Positions 28,269 to 41,680 of a stretch of 64,000 nucleotides of DNA are shown here, piece after piece. Location of the stretch: the NCBI RefSeq assembly GCF_043641665.1, contig NC_092203.1, positions 3,224,001-3,288,000 on the forward strand, in the 5' to 3' direction. Below the pieces are notes generated by a model. The model was not told where the DNA came from. It saw only the letters and a program-made list of their open reading frames with translations, and searched no databases. The translations under genes were made by a program, and so were the position numbers. This DNA comes from Enoplosus armatus. Taxonomy: Eukaryota > Chordata > Actinopteri > Centrarchiformes > Enoplosidae. Numbering within the stretch: position 1 is the first letter of the stretch; every line of letters begins with the position of its first letter.

Positions 28269-30164
28269 GTCAAGAGGGCAGGACACAAGAGAGCACCAGA
28301 AAAGAGTCGCCTTCCCAGCATGCCACAGGGCTTCCCTTACTCCCTCCATAGGTGAGTAGCAACATAATTAGTCAGATAAAAAACAGTGAATGTGGAAGCT
28401 CAGATAAGGTCTAATGAGGACGAGATGGGACAGAGAGGGCGGATGATACAACCGACGAGGAGAGGGGGGATGGAGAAAGAGGACGGGGGAGAGGAATGAA
28501 AGGAGGTGAGGCGAAGAGGGAGAGAAGAGGACAAAAAAGGAGAGATTCAGATCAGATGAGGGTTACTGGTGTGAGATGACACATCCGAGGAGTCCAGGAC
28601 AGGCGATCTGATGTCTCTGCTTTCCCGTTGCGCTCTCTTCCTCCTCTTCCTCCTGCATGGATGCCCACTGCAAAAAGTGTCCGTTTCATTTCCAGTCATT
28701 CAGTATTAAGTCTTGAATCTCACCTCTCCGAGGTGTCCTGCTTTTCAACACTGATAAATCATTACCGTCTCCATTTTGACATGTTGAATATAATCGCGGC
28801 ACACACACACGAGAGACTGGGAATCTCCTCAGGACGTACTTTACTCTTACTTTGTGTGCCAGCAGGATTTTTGGAGAAATGTTCCAGTTCGCCTTGTGGC
28901 CAAAAAACTGGAGACACCGGCGCTGCTGTTCCAGCGTAAATGGAGCTTTCAGAGTTTCTGGAACAAGCTGATGGAAAACAAGCTTCCCATATGTACATTT
29001 CCTTCTGTAAATATACATAAAAAGATCCTGTCTGCGCTGGGAGTTGTAGTCTTTGAGAGCGTAGTGCAAATTCATTTATGTTGAAGAATGTCTTGAATCC
29101 ATTGCTTTCTTTCTTGCTACCTCTCGAATGGTGAATGTCACCCAACAAGTGAAATGGCTTTGGAAACACGTAGCCTTTAAAAAAAAAAAAAAAACCCCAA
29201 CAAGATTATGTGACACTTCTTGCAGCGTTCCCACTCATTGCGCCTCCCTCTCCGTCCATCTGATCTCCCTCTCTTTCTCTCCTGCTGCCACCAACTCCGT
29301 GTCCATCTGGGTACAACATCCGCTCTCTGGGAGGCATCGCTGTTTATCTGTATCATCCTGCAGCAGATTAGCCGACACCTCTGACCCCTCCTGCTTTGAC
29401 CTGCAATGCTGCCTCACCCCCATACACATTCTTCCACATTTCAATAGCTCCATTCCTGAACACTTTGCAAGTTCCCTTTGGTGTATGATTTAGTTTTCGC
29501 TCTTTTGTGAGTGATTGGTATTCATTCAGTGCGTCGTGTAATGATTTGTTTGTCTGTTTTTTGGCTCTGTTCCTTCGATCATTTGTTGCAGATCATTTGG
29601 CTGTGACTATGTTGGCAGTGAAGACACAAACATGAAGTGGGCCATGTCCTCACAATACACTCTCCAATCATGATCAGAATTGCTCAGTGGGTAGACAAGT
29701 CATTGTAATGTAATGCATTGTAATCTGTTTAATGCACTTTTGCTTGGCTTCTTTTTGAATTGCTGCGTGCAGATAGTAGACAGTAAATTCATGCGATTAG
29801 AGAAAAATACAAACATGAAATTTACAACAAAAAATTTAAATCAAGGTCCACTTACTAGCTTTTTTTCTTAGCTTTCAACCACTCAGTCTGATAAATGCCA
29901 GTTATGATGTAGACACACCACTACAGATTTTGGTACCAATCATCTGTGTAGATATTGGTTGATGGGATTTGTCACTTGATGACACCAGAGTTTGTCTTCG
30001 TACCTGTTTATTGATGGGAATCCACTTCCAACAACTGGCAGTGCCTAATGTATCTTACTGCAGAAGTGATGTGGCTGTTTTTGAGAGTTTAACTAGAAGT
30101 TAAAGTAGAATGAAGTGCATGTTAACCAGTTTAAGTATTTGAAGCCACTCTCACGTCTTTCTTT
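27476..30164. other. Non-coding sequence with microsatellite and purine tract
   Basis: (GT)n at 28224-28264, a G/A-rich block at 28430-28560 and an A14 run at 29180-29193. No exon is supported. Confidence 0.5.
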
Positions 30165-30760
30165 CTTTGGGTCTGGGTTCGTTAACAGAGCGCTGTTTAA
30201 TCCGGAGGAGGTAATGGTATCGATTAACACAACCAAACCGGTTGAATACCCAGCAAAAAGATGATCAATCATATCTTTAGGAGTCCCGGGCCACGTGCTT
30301 TAGCCCCCGCATTAATTCGATCCCCATTATCTGGGCTAAGGAGGAGGCCGTAATGGATTTGTGCACTCTAACAGAAAATGGCTTTTTGAACCAACACACA
30401 ATTAGCACAAAGAGTTTTGGCAAACCATACCCATATTATCAACATAATGGGAAATAAGCCTGCAGCTTTTTAAATGAGTTAGAAAATGGGGGGTTAATAA
30501 TGTGTACAGAAAGTTTTCAACTTTAATTTATCATTCCAGGAGAGGCCATTAATCAAAGCAACTGCGAAGTGATGCTTTTTCTTATTGATTTTAATCTGCT
30601 ATTTAATCCCCTTAGTTAATTTCCCCACAAACTACTTTATACTTCTGTTCATCCTCACAGCATTAATAACAGATGCTATGAGCCTAAACACGAAGGTCAA
30701 GTGTTTAAACCAGACGACGAAATCTGCAAACTGGCAGTCATTATGGGAGTGACAAATGCA
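30165..30760. promoter_or_regulatory. Candidate enhancer cluster (conserved non-coding element)
   Basis: About 600 bp of unique, repeat-free sequence is dense in homeodomain and HMG-type cores: GGTATCGATTAACAC, GCATTAATTCGATCC, CACACAATTAGCACAAAG, GGCCATTAATCAAAG, CTTAGTTAATTTCCC and CATTATGGGAGTG. Both strands are closed by frequent stops, so it is not coding. It is among the two or three most enhancer-like stretches in the window by eye. Confidence 0.42.
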
Positions 30761-31127
30761 ACTTCTATTTAAGTGTCAGGATGCTAAGTGTACTTGATAT
30801 ACCTGCATGTCGCCTTCATTACGGCATAAATACTAAGGAGGAAGAGGAAAAAAAAAAACAACTTATATTATTATTTGTTTTTCTTATATCTGTCTTTTAC
30901 GCTTGTCTTGACACTGCGTTAAGGACTGCGTCGAGGGTTCAGTGTCACAGAAGGTAAACCAAAGCAAAAGAATAAGTCCAATGCAAGTGGTGCTGGGAAA
31001 AAAAGTGATAAAAATAGAGGCTAGTGGGGATTTTATTAAACATAATGACTTGTCTGTCAGGTAAACAAAGCTTCCTCGCCTGGTGGCCTAATACTCTGAA
31101 AAAGTGCCAAATCAGCCAGTGAGGGTT

Positions 31128-31130
<3 letters not shown>
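30761..31130. other. Non-coding spacer
   Basis: A/T-rich sequence with an A-run at 30849-30858 and no recognisable gene. Confidence 0.4.
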
Positions 31131-31166
<36 letters not shown>

Positions 31167-31272
31167 GGGGGGGATTAAAGCTAAAACCCGCAAGGCCGTG
31201 GCACCCCTGTATGCAAACACAGTCCGCTACGTTAACCCAGTTTGATATCACAATGCATAATCTCTGCTTTTT

Positions 31273-31320
<48 letters not shown>
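31131..31320. repeat. Inverted microsatellite pair, (TG)17-G10 and (AC)22
   Basis: (TG)n at 31131-31164 runs into a G10 stretch (31164-31173), and (AC)n lies at 31276-31320. The arms are complementary over about 34 bp with a spacer of roughly 110 bp. Confidence 0.93.
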
Positions 31321-31322
<2 letters not shown>

Positions 31323-34299
31323 CATAATCTCTTCTTCCCGCAACTGTCGGGGTGTGACCTCCACAGCCTGATGCCTGCGGAGTGACGGGCCGCTCATCTC
31401 TGCACAGCACGCTGTGTTAGGCTCATGAACAACACTCACACACACTTTTGTACATACAGACACGACATGGAGTTATTTTGTGTGCTGGTGTATTTTTTCG
31501 ATCTATGACAAAAGCAACTGACATGTTAGTTTTCGAGGCACAACGCTGCCTTGCCTGTTAGATTACACCCTTTCTGATGTCTTTCAGTCACACGTGACTT
31601 AAAGTGACCTGTGCAGGGGTCTAAGATGTGTATGTGTATATTCTACTTGTTCTTGTGGGACTAATTGCTGTTAAGAGTGTTAAAGCACTCTGCTTGCTTC
31701 ATTAGATGGTGATGCTTCAGGTGATACACTTTGTGGTATTTCCTGCCTCTGTTGGCACAAGGTTTTTCATCAGTGTTAGCATTATACACCACCAATGTGT
31801 TTTGTGTCAGACTTTATGTAACCCCGCCCTGTTTTGGACTTGAGACCGAGGTTGTAAGGCGCAAACGTATCGCCACACCCCGACATCTTGTTACCTTGTT
31901 CATCCACACGAGTTCTTTTACGTTCAAGGTTTTTGTGACTGCTTGTGGTGCGTTGAGCTGAACTCAACCGACCCCGCCGTTCCTGCTGTGGCCTCCCTGC
32001 CTTATGATTGGTTAGAAATGGCTTCGTTTCTGTGATGCATTTGGTTGTTCATTCTGTAGTTCTTTCTATGGTGATCAGTGTTTATGTTGTTTATATCACC
32101 CCATCAGAAACTCTTTATGGGAAAATACATTGAAAATTGACAGCTAGAGGGAAGGAGGTTAGTCCAGATGTGGATCCATCCTGGTTTGGATGTTTTATTT
32201 ATTTGCATACTTTTCCATACTTTTTTCTTTTTTTTCTCCAAGCACACATCTCAATCTGAACTTCCAAAGCTTATTATTTGGAGCTTGTTAGAAGAATGCA
32301 TCTTCAACTTTTTGACTAACTAAACAAACCCGCATATTCAGTTTGTTCCATTGCAGCTGCTGCTGTAGTTCTGACTTTGTCCCCGCTGTGTGTGGTTTCT
32401 TTAGATTATGACTGCCTCTTTAGTCTTCTGGCTGGTGTGGTGTTTAAATAACAATACCGGGTGACACTGAGTAGACATGAACTTGGATGCGTGGACTGCT
32501 TTCTATTTCCAGCAGTTCAGCGTCAGTCTAACCTGCCACCTCGACGTTCGCGGCAGTTCCAAACGGTTCAGCAACTTCCCCTTCATATCTGCACCTGGCA
32601 CGCGTCAGACCTGTGGACCGACGGCAAATACACATTAGTTAATATTTACACTGCACTTACAAAGCCACTTTTCCAGTCCGTTATAGGTGCTCGGCAGATG
32701 TTTATCATTGTGGGCATTGATCCATGTCTTTCCATGCAAAGGTTGGACCCTGGAAAGGTTAATTGGAAAACAAGACAGCAGAACAGTTGAGAGACTTTCT
32801 GTCATGCTAAACTAAAAGTTTGTAGATTTAGTGTTTTCCGCTGCTGCTCTAAAGGTCAGTGAAAGTGAATGAGGAGATGTAGTCTCTGGAAAGTGTGATT
32901 TTCTATTATTCACTACAAACTTAAGGATCCTACACACTGCGATAAAGGATCTTACAGGTTTATTGCATGTCACACAGAATGTAATAAAATCACGGTCACA
33001 GTCTTTGCCAGTCACAATATCAATTTTGAGGCACCTTAAAATGCAAATCGCTATGACACAAGTAGGGACATTGCGTGTTGGCTCGTGCAGGGTTTGAGTC
33101 AGTGGCCCCCCCATAAAATGACCAACCAACTGTCCCCCATGAAAGCAAAGGCAGGAAGCTCTTAGCAGGCTTCTCATGTTCAGGTTTTATAAGCTGTATC
33201 AACATTTATTCCATTTCAAACTACAAAATGAAACTCTTGGCCGTTAGCTTGTACACACGCATTGGAAAACAGCTGCCAAAAATGATTTGTTAATGAAAAA
33301 TGCCACTCTGTACTCTTTTTTTGATATTCGAAAAGTTAGTTAGGATAGCAGACCAACAGAGTGATTGTCTGTCAGTCAAAAAACAGTCTAGTGTTAGCCC
33401 TGAACGTTGTTATTTTGTAGCACTCACCAGGTGTACAGTTTTCATAGTGTTTTCCCCCTTGGATGAAGCAGTGACCCCCTAGAAAAATACAATTTACAAT
33501 ACTATACTATTTGTTAGATGTGGTTTGTACCAGCAGCTGAACTGCAAGACTTTGGTCCTGAATTTCTGTTACAGTTTTGACTGTCGTTGAATATTGTTGG
33601 GTGCATGTGTCTTGGACCATCATTTGAATGTGGATTGATGACCAAAGATTTAAGATGTTTCTTCCATGATTGTCAATTTTTGTATTTCAAGAAAGAACAT
33701 TGAAAATGACCTGAAATGATTATATTTAAACAGGATATTTATGTCCCAATGAACAACTAAAGACATTTTAACCTTTATTCTGGTGCCATCTTCTCAAGCA
33801 CTAATGCTGTCCATTGAGAAGCGACTGTTAACATCTTTTCAGGTTTCAGGAGTGTATATGTTGCAGCTCAAGACAATAAAATGAACACAGAAATTACAGG
33901 CAATGAAACTTTTCTGTGACCGACAGCTCACCTGACACTGTGTGAATGGTCCAATCGCTTCTCTGCGAGCCCAGAATTGTTTATTTCCAGGTTTGTGCGT
34001 TATATCACTTTGAGGGGAACTGAAACTGGAGCCAAAACAGGGAGCTGAGAGGCCCTCGAGCTGAAGAGGAGCCCCTTTACAAGCAATTCATCACCTTGCT
34101 GCGGCCTGTCTCTCCTCTTCCCCCTTATGTCTCTCTCCCACTCCCTCTCTTTCCACTGCTCTTGCTTTTTTTTCTTTTCTCACTCTCTAGTTGTTCCCCT
34201 CTCTTCCTCTCTGTCCCTACAAAAAAAACCCCTCCTCCCCTCCCCTCCAAACCCCATCATCTTTCTCCCCCCTCCGCCGTCATCTCTCGGTCTCTGTCT
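31321..34299. other. Non-coding sequence, no gene recognised
   Basis: Unique sequence plus a C/T-rich tract at 34100-34290. A CpG-containing patch at 32520-32620 follows a TTTCCAG acceptor-like site but has no donor partner or protein similarity. Confidence 0.45.
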
Positions 34300-34570
34300 A
34301 ATCCTGGAGGAGAAAGCTTCGGTTCTGTTCTGGCGTATGGGTATCTGACCTCAGCATCGCCTCTAATCCGGCTTAGTTCACTTAATGATGCCACTTGTGG
34401 TGCCACGAACGCCACCGAGAAGTCTATAAAAGCCTTCCATTAAAATGCAAATCCGACCTGGCGGAGAGAAGCGACACAAAAGTGGGAGAATTTGACCGCA
34501 GACCCCTTCTTTTTCGTCTCTCAGCTATGCAGCCCATGCAGCAAACACTCCTTCGAATAATAACTGATTC
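34300..34570. promoter_or_regulatory. Candidate conserved regulatory element with octamer
   Basis: A unique block holds a perfect ATGCAAAT octamer (34445-34452), a TCTATAAAAGCC TATA-like motif (34423-34434) and TCACTTAATGATGCC. The layout could be an enhancer or a weak core promoter; no transcript structure is visible. Confidence 0.3.
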
Positions 34571-34838
34571 TGTGATTAGGAGCACTGCTGCATGTCGGCC
34601 ACGAAATAGACTCCCGTCCTCCGCAGAACAAAACGAGAAAAGAGAGGGAAACTCAACCTATTCCATTTCAGAGGAGACTCGTGCATTTTTTCCCCCTGTT
34701 GTTGTCAGGAAATGAACAAATGGTTATCAATGTTCGGAGGGTAAATCTCCCATCTCTCGGCCAGGTTTTCCCAGCTGATACTATTTTCTCCGTACAAGGC
34801 AGGAAATGAAATTTCTCTGTGCGCTGTATCACCTCGCA

Positions 34839-34863
34839 CCCCCCCCCCCCCCCCCCCCCCCCC
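34839..34863 (+). repeat. C25 homopolymer
   Basis: Twenty-five consecutive C bases on the plus strand. The exact length may be an assembly artefact. Confidence 0.93.
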
Positions 34864-35100
34864 AATCTGCTCTACCTTTTTATCAGGATATCCTTTACTG
34901 AGAGAGAGAGGAAGGAGCCTCCTCTCCATCTCCGAACAGAGAAGTTGTCTCAAGCAATAACATGCCGTACACATCAAGGCTGATACACGCGGCAATAGAG
35001 TAGTTTCAATTTACAGAATTATTTGGCGGTGGACGGATTTCAGACCTTTTTTTTTTTCTTTTCAAAGGAGGGATTATACCATATCATGTCCTTCACACTG

Positions 35101-35132
<32 letters not shown>

Positions 35133-35564
35133 TAGGGAATTAGTAAAACCACATCGGTGTGCTGTCGAACTGGTGTCTATTATGGCTGCACTGCATTTGA
35201 ATTAAACAAGTGTACAATTATTTTTTCATTTCAAACTTCTTGAGAGCAAAATGTGATGTAGCTTCAGGCCAGTCTAAGCTGTCCAGTTTCCTATATCAAA
35301 AAACGTGCTTATCTTCGTGATGGTCTTTTAAAACTCCATGAGTGAAGAGGCACAAAAAACCACTCGTGCACATATTCTGAGATCCCATGGAGGAAATGTC
35401 CCATGGAGGAAATTGTTTTGTTTTTTACAACAATTTCAACTGGACTGGAATGCTTAATTTGTTTATTTTTCCCATTATAAATGTAAATCTAAAAATAGAT
35501 TTGATTCACCCAATCACCAATCAGTGAGCACCTCTTTAACACACCAAAGGCAAATTGCTGTTTG
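34864..35564. other. Non-coding spacer with (TG)n
   Basis: (TG)n at 35102-35131; otherwise A/T-rich unique sequence. Confidence 0.5.
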
Positions 35565-35860
35565 AACTAATATTTAATTAAATTCATTTAATTAATAGAT
35601 TAGTCTCCAAAACATCATTACATGGTTTTGTTAGGAGCCCAAACATATTTAAATGACTGTTTATATAAAACATAGAAAAGCTCTCTTTTCCTCACGTTTG
35701 AGGAGCTGAAACCAGAAAATCACACACAAAAGGCTCCACTCATATGGGCATTAGAATGACATGATATAACTTAACATCAACAAGTTAACAAAAGACACAA
35801 GAGATTTGCTGATCTTGTGGCGATGAACTAATTGATTAATGTGGTAGTTGGATATGGAAG
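35565..35860 (-). repeat. Interspersed fish repeat, copy B (opposite strand)
   Basis: Reading the minus strand, CTGGTTTCAGCTCCTCAAAC followed by GTGAGGA corresponds to TTTCACCTCCTTAAATGTGA in the 27.2-kb copy, and ATTAATTAAATG-type ends flank it. It is clearly diverged, so the copies inserted long ago. Confidence 0.6.
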
Positions 35861-36311
35861 TTGAGGTGTTTGATTTGGAATATTATCTGAACATTTGTCC
35901 AGTCATTTGGCCTATACGGCCATACAGTATGTGGCAGCACCCATTCTAGCACCCCAGTGAAAGGAAATGGCCAAACAGTAATGGAGGTTTGGTTTTATTT
36001 CAGAGATTAAACCAGTGAAAACATTTACTAGTGGCAGAAACACACATTTCGTGGTGAAAGACTAATTGGTAATTTGAGTCCTTGTTGCCAAAATGCTAAC
36101 GTTATTATCGGCTCGGGCAGCGCTTCTCACTCCAAACAGCGTCTTGGAATAGAAATTCTTCAGACAACACGCAAACATTGTTTTTGGCAATGCAGCGGTG
36201 ATGAGGCAGCGTTGTTGGCGCTGCACTGAAAACCTATTGAGAGTCAGGAGAGTGAATTTTGGCTCGCCAGTGATTGGCCTGATTCCTGCTTTCAGAAATG
36301 TGGTTAGGGTC

Positions 36312-36361
<50 letters not shown>

Positions 36362-36364
36362 CAC
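36312..36364. repeat. (CA)n microsatellite
   Basis: About 26 CA units with one GC interruption near the 3' end. Confidence 0.95.
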
Positions 36365-36713
36365 TGAATGGAACTACTTTTCAAGGAATCTTATAATATT
36401 GACATAATATTTGCAGAATATGTGATAGACTGTTGGGGTCAATACTAAGACATTGCAGGTTGGGCATAACATGAAGATATTATTTTTATATTCATTAAAA
36501 AGCAGATTAAAAAAGGAGAAGATAGAAATGTATTTTGTTGCTTGATTTACTGCTGGAGTGATGTATTTTTGATATGTTAAAACCTGGAATGTCAAATTAG
36601 TCAACTTTTCAGGCAATAAAATATATCAGTTTTTTGTTTTCATAAACCTCAAAGTTGCAGACTTTATTAAGGCATGTAAACATTGAGCCTGCCTTGAAAT
36701 AAAAAAATAAAAT

Positions 36714-36716
<3 letters not shown>

Positions 36717-36746
<30 letters not shown>

Positions 36747-36747
36747 G
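36717..36747. repeat. (TAA)10 microsatellite
   Basis: Consecutive TAA/ATA trinucleotides over about 30 bases. Confidence 0.95.
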
Positions 36748-38339
36748 ATGTCTTTCATGGTCTAATTAGATGAAGTTTTCAAAACAAATTATTATTTACA
36801 ATAAGTAAAAAGTAATTAAAGTAAGATGGGTTGACTGTTCAAAATAACATTGTACTGTATCTAGATGTCTATAGTGCTTTATTATATAGAAAGAACCTGC
36901 TGCAGTGACTGTACATGAGCTGAGACTTGTTTTACTTGTCACTTTTACGTGGCGTCCAAACGTTATACTTATTTGTTAAAAGGTTGCAGATGTGTTCCCC
37001 CCGAATCAATATGTTTTTTCAGCGACTTTCAGCGCACAATATTCTGCGAGGAGACACAGTGTGGTAAGTAGAGTGTGAAACAATAATTTTGAATCCAAAT
37101 CAGTGAAATGAACTGTTCCAAAGGACTGAAAATGTCCCATCTGTGCTCATTTGGCCTTCAAGTGCCCAGAGGGAATTAGGAGAAATTAACAAATGGCATT
37201 TACTCAAAATTGCACTGTAACACTTTAACTGCGCCACAGTACACAATACAACGGAAACATTAAAACATGTAAACACGTGGAGGTGAAAGTATAATGTACG
37301 TTTCACCTGTATACCAAACTACATGTATATCAGTTAAATACTGAGAGCATAGGAGCAGAGTCTTTACCTCGCAAGGCTGGAGTCCACTTTAAATCATAAT
37401 CTGCTACAATAACTTAAAAAAATAAAGAGTTCAGGCAAAACTGTGTAAATGTACCGTGTGCCTCGTTGGAACAGCAGTGTTAAGTTAGTTGTGGGAAATG
37501 GAGGGTGTAAAGTGGGAAGGGCTCGATGAGAGAGGGGAGAGGTGGGGAGCATCTGCCTGTGGTCATGGTTCATTCACTTTCGCTATGGCCTCTCAGCTCT
37601 TTGAAAATGCAAGATGGTGAAAGAAAGAGAGAAGAAAAAGAGGGAGGGGGGTTAGTCGAGAGTTGGCATGGCACAAAATTTCCTCGTTTTCATCTGCTAC
37701 ATTCATCATATCCTGGAGTCTACCGCTCCGTCCCCCTTTTTGACCGCCTTCGTCGGCAGGACCTCGAGGTCTCAGAGGAAGTAAATAAAAATATGGGATC
37801 AAACTTAGGAACGATGAGCGCTTGATCTCGCAGCAGCCCGGGGGAGTCGTGTCAGAGCAGTTCTCAGAGTAAACGTTGGATCTTTTTTGTGTGTGGTTGA
37901 GACAGAGGAGAGTGAGCAAATTACACCATCTCTAAATCAAAGTTAATCTCTGCAGACACGCACACTCGTATATCTACCAATCCTCTTGGACTCCTTTATA
38001 TTTGTTCTTCTTCAAAAAGCGTCCTCGTTCAGTTTTTTTTTTCTTCAAAACTGCATGAAAAGAACTTCTAAAACGAAACAACAGTTACACGTCATTAAAA
38101 TATTGTTGTTCAAGCTTACTTGTATGAGCCAATCAAGAGAGATAAACAGAACGAATGCTACAAAATTCAGTTGCAATCAAAAGAGGCTCCATCATGAGTT
38201 GTCTGAGGCTCCCCTCTGCTTCTTGGATAGGCCCGGTTTTTGGGCGCTAGAGGGGGGGGGGTTGCGGGGAATTGATTTGTGTGTATGCCGTGACAAAGGC
38301 AGCGTGTTTGCATGTTAAAGAAGACTTTTTGGGGAAAGA
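36748..38339. other. Non-coding spacer
   Basis: A/T-rich unique sequence with a G9 run at 38252-38260. No exon is supported. Confidence 0.45.
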
Positions 38340-38650
38340 TGTGGGGTCACCGTTTCACTGTTTCGGAGGCCTTTTGGCGCAGCGCTGATAAGGCAACACA
38401 AGCCAGCGCGTTCGACAGGGGAAGATGTATCTGCTTGTGATGTAGCGTCGCAACCCGGCCCTGCCCCGCCCTGGCCCCGCCCTAACCCACTCTTACCCGC
38501 CCCCCCACCGACCTCAGATCTATAGCGTCAGGAAGCAAACCGTCACTCTTCCAACTCCTTACCAATCACACGTTGACCTCAGGGGCGTCAACGTTCTAAA
38601 CTGCTCCGAGTAGAAATCACAATGCGTTCGACGAGTCTACCAAAGTAAGT
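38340..38650 (+). promoter_or_regulatory. CpG-rich promoter-like segment with downstream splice donor
   Basis: Three GC boxes (CCCCGCCC at 38464-38471 and 38475-38482, CCCGCCC at 38496-38502) precede a CCAAT box (38562-38566). An ATG at 38622 follows, and CAAA/GTAAGT is a consensus donor at 38645-38650. CpGs are dense from 38370 to 38635. The order and spacing are those of a TATA-less vertebrate promoter reading rightwards, with a first exon ending at 38644. If the ATG is used, seven codons precede the splice. I find no following exon that I can identify, so this may drive a non-coding RNA or a gene continuing past the window. Confidence 0.35.
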
Positions 38651-39359
38651 TCAACTGTGAAACCGGGTCCGTCAGAGGTGCTTCATTCAGAATTGCTAAT
38701 TTCCCTTCAAAACTGAAAGGGTGCAACCAACACGATGCACATTCAAAAGATCGTCCTTTTATACTTCTTTCGAAAGCCTAACACATTCGGATGTGAGGTC
38801 TTTGTCAGCGCTCGTATTCTCATGTTGTTGTTTGTAATGGTAATGGCTGCCAATACATTGACAAGATAACTGATTAGGTGAAATGAGGAGTAAGGTGCTG
38901 AATACAGAAAGAAGCAAAGGGGAAATGAACAAGCGGAGAAAAATCCTGCCTTCGTTTCTTCAAGTAAATAATAACCTTTGCACTCCAGACCACTTCTGTT
39001 GTATTGTAATGTGTCCAACATTGCCCAGCAGTTACTTTATTTTGCATAAATGTCTGACTTAATCATCTGATGTACAAACTAACAGTATCCAGGATTACAT
39101 TCCTCGTCAGAAAGACTTTGTTTTAAAAGAACAAAGGCCAAAATAACATGAGTCTTATTTTGGACTGTTGAGCCAAGATCTCTTGCAACTCCTCTTTTAT
39201 TGAAGTTTCTTCAGCCGGTTTGAAGTACAAAGTGTATCTCTTTACTTCCGCTCTTTCCTCTCTTCTTCTTTCTCTGTGCCGTCTTTGCTGCATCTCTCTG
39301 TTGGCTACACTCTTTCATTTGTGAGCCCTTTGTCCTCTTGTGCGCCTCCGTTTTGTCCC

Positions 39360-39700
39360 ATTAACTCAGACGTGTCAAGGCATGCCCATTGCTAGCTGTG
39401 CCCAAGCCCGAGCATGGCAAAGCAGAACAGATGGTTGCTAGGGAGGTTGCCAGGGCGGATCAGTGGGCCTGTGCGCGCGCCTGTGTGTGTGTGTGTGTTC
39501 AGTATCTCAAAGCCACGCTTCACCGTCGGACAATGGCATCGCCGGCCCACACCGGGGCTGGGTTGTGGCACCAAGCCGCGACCCAATAATGCCGGTGCCG
39601 CTGAGGGTTGCGACCTGGAAACGGGGGCCGACTGTGATAACAGCTTGGCCGAGCGGCGGGGAGGACACCTTGTCAGTGTCGCCACGTCGTAACGCGTGAA
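39360..39700. promoter_or_regulatory. Second CpG-rich block
   Basis: CpGs are dense between 39515 and 39700 (CATCGCCGGCCC, AAGCCGCGACCC, GAGCGGCGGGG, CCACGTCGTAACGCG), next to a short (TG)n at 39483-39498. A 190-codon open frame on the minus strand is G/C-driven and has no recognisable domain. It could be a regulatory element associated with the 38.4-kb block. Confidence 0.3.
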
Positions 39701-41635
39701 TGTCACTGTCCTGCTTGCCCGCCTGCCCTCCACCTCTCTTTTTTTTCCCCCCCAATCAACCCCCCCCCCTCCTCCACCTCCTTCCAAACCCTCCACACAC
39801 ACTCCTCCTCTTCTTCTTCCCTGCAAGTCTGCGCCTCCATCTTGAGAAAAACAACATGCCCCAGTAAGATGTGAAGACCAGAACCAGGAGGAAAATAAAA
39901 GGATTCCCGTTGATTTACTGCGCCGTTCTATTCTCGGCTGGGTTTTGAATCCACGCCTTGGCAAAGGGCTCGATTCGCTTTGATGACCCTTTCTGGAGAC
40001 TGTAATCCTTGTCGTCTGGTTTATGGCACGTTGTCAGTTTCGCGTGTCTTCATCGAGAATGCTGTTCTGTGTGTAGCCATAATACAGACACCAGCGAATT
40101 ATAAGATTACAGACCTGTGTTTAGAGGCCTGCGGTGTCTCTTCCATCCTTGAACGTATTCTGAAGACCATCACTGACCGTTGGCACAAGAAAACCATAAC
40201 TGTGTAACAAGTGGATGAATAAGAGGAGTCGATAATGATACATTTTGGAGAGTGTAAAATCCTCACTGCTTTATGCGTGTTTCTGAACAACTTTCAGTAG
40301 CTGTTTGAGGAGGTGCAAAGACTCCAAAGTATGTGTAAATTTAAACTTGGCTTAATCTTAACAGGGCAGATTACACTCAGCAGGTGAGTCTGTGGGTAAC
40401 AGGGACAGGCTGCTAGCGTTGGCACGCCGCCCCACCAGCAATAACTCTAATGGAGCACTTTCAGAGCTCCTGGGAGGGGAAATCAAATGATGTCAACCAT
40501 GTCATAATCCAGGCCTGGCTCCCTGGAAGAAACTACAATTTTAAGAGAGAGAAGGGTGGGATTGGCTGGGGGGTCCGGGCACAGACTTATCATGACTTCT
40601 CTGATCTGACATCTGTGACGTCTGATGTACATGACTGGAGAAATCACTGCAAATCTGACAGTCTGGAATATATTTGACCATCAACATTTCAGGGCTCCCT
40701 CGTATCTCTTCCTTAAGAATTTAATTTGAGATAAGAATTTTAGAACTTTCTTGCCCTGTCCCGGATTATAAGTGACTTTTACGCCAATTACTAATAAAGA
40801 CACATTTCTGAGTCCTGAGATACAGGAAGTATTTATGTTCAGCTTTAACATCCCGTCGGTCCTCGCTGCAAAAGCCAAAGCAAATAAATTTCACACTGAA
40901 AAGATATCTTCAGTCAAACGAAACACTGTGTAAACAAAACCAGCAGCGGGTGACACTGCTTCAACAAGAGGCTTTGTTCTTCAATTATGGACCCCGAGCC
41001 TTTAAGACAAAGATATTGTTATCTCTGTCTCCCTGTTACAGTCCATGTCTGATGTCTTGCTCTCACAAGTAGCTCCCTCAGGTTTTCTCTGATGGATTGT
41101 AAAGCCGCAATCGCGTATTTTTGAAGTGAGTGCACTGTAACCACAACACCGTGCTCGGCCGCGATACAAAATGGGATCAATCGCTCTGTGATTATGAGGT
41201 CTTGCTTGTTAATAATGTCGGCGTAGGTCACATCTTATTTTCTCAGATTATGGAGTATTGATGACCATGACTTGAAGCTCTCTAAAAAGCACTTTGCTCC
41301 TCATCTGGACCGCAACAGGACCCAAAACTTGTAGTTTTAAGGGAAATAAACAGTTGAAAACCACAAAAAATGTTTCCCCAAGTAAGTAATTTCAAGGATG
41401 AGGACTATGGTAAGATAAAGAGGAAGATTAAAGCTGCATAATCACCTTACAGTTTGAGTAGAAATTGGACATAATTCTACTTGTACTAGAAAATGACAGC
41501 CAAGAATCAATTGATGAACCGTCATCCGCATGACATTAGCACCCTCTCATAGTGAAGAGGAGCAGGGAGAGCTGCCCATTGAAGCACCACAGGGTGCCGT
41601 CAGAACCCTCGCTCTGATAGGGACACAAACCTCCA

Positions 41636-41680
<45 letters not shown>

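Noticed and set aside
39392..39964. 190-codon open frame on the minus strand
   Set aside because: G/C-rich composition removes stops; Gly and Arg runs and microsatellite-derived residues, no domain and no splice context.
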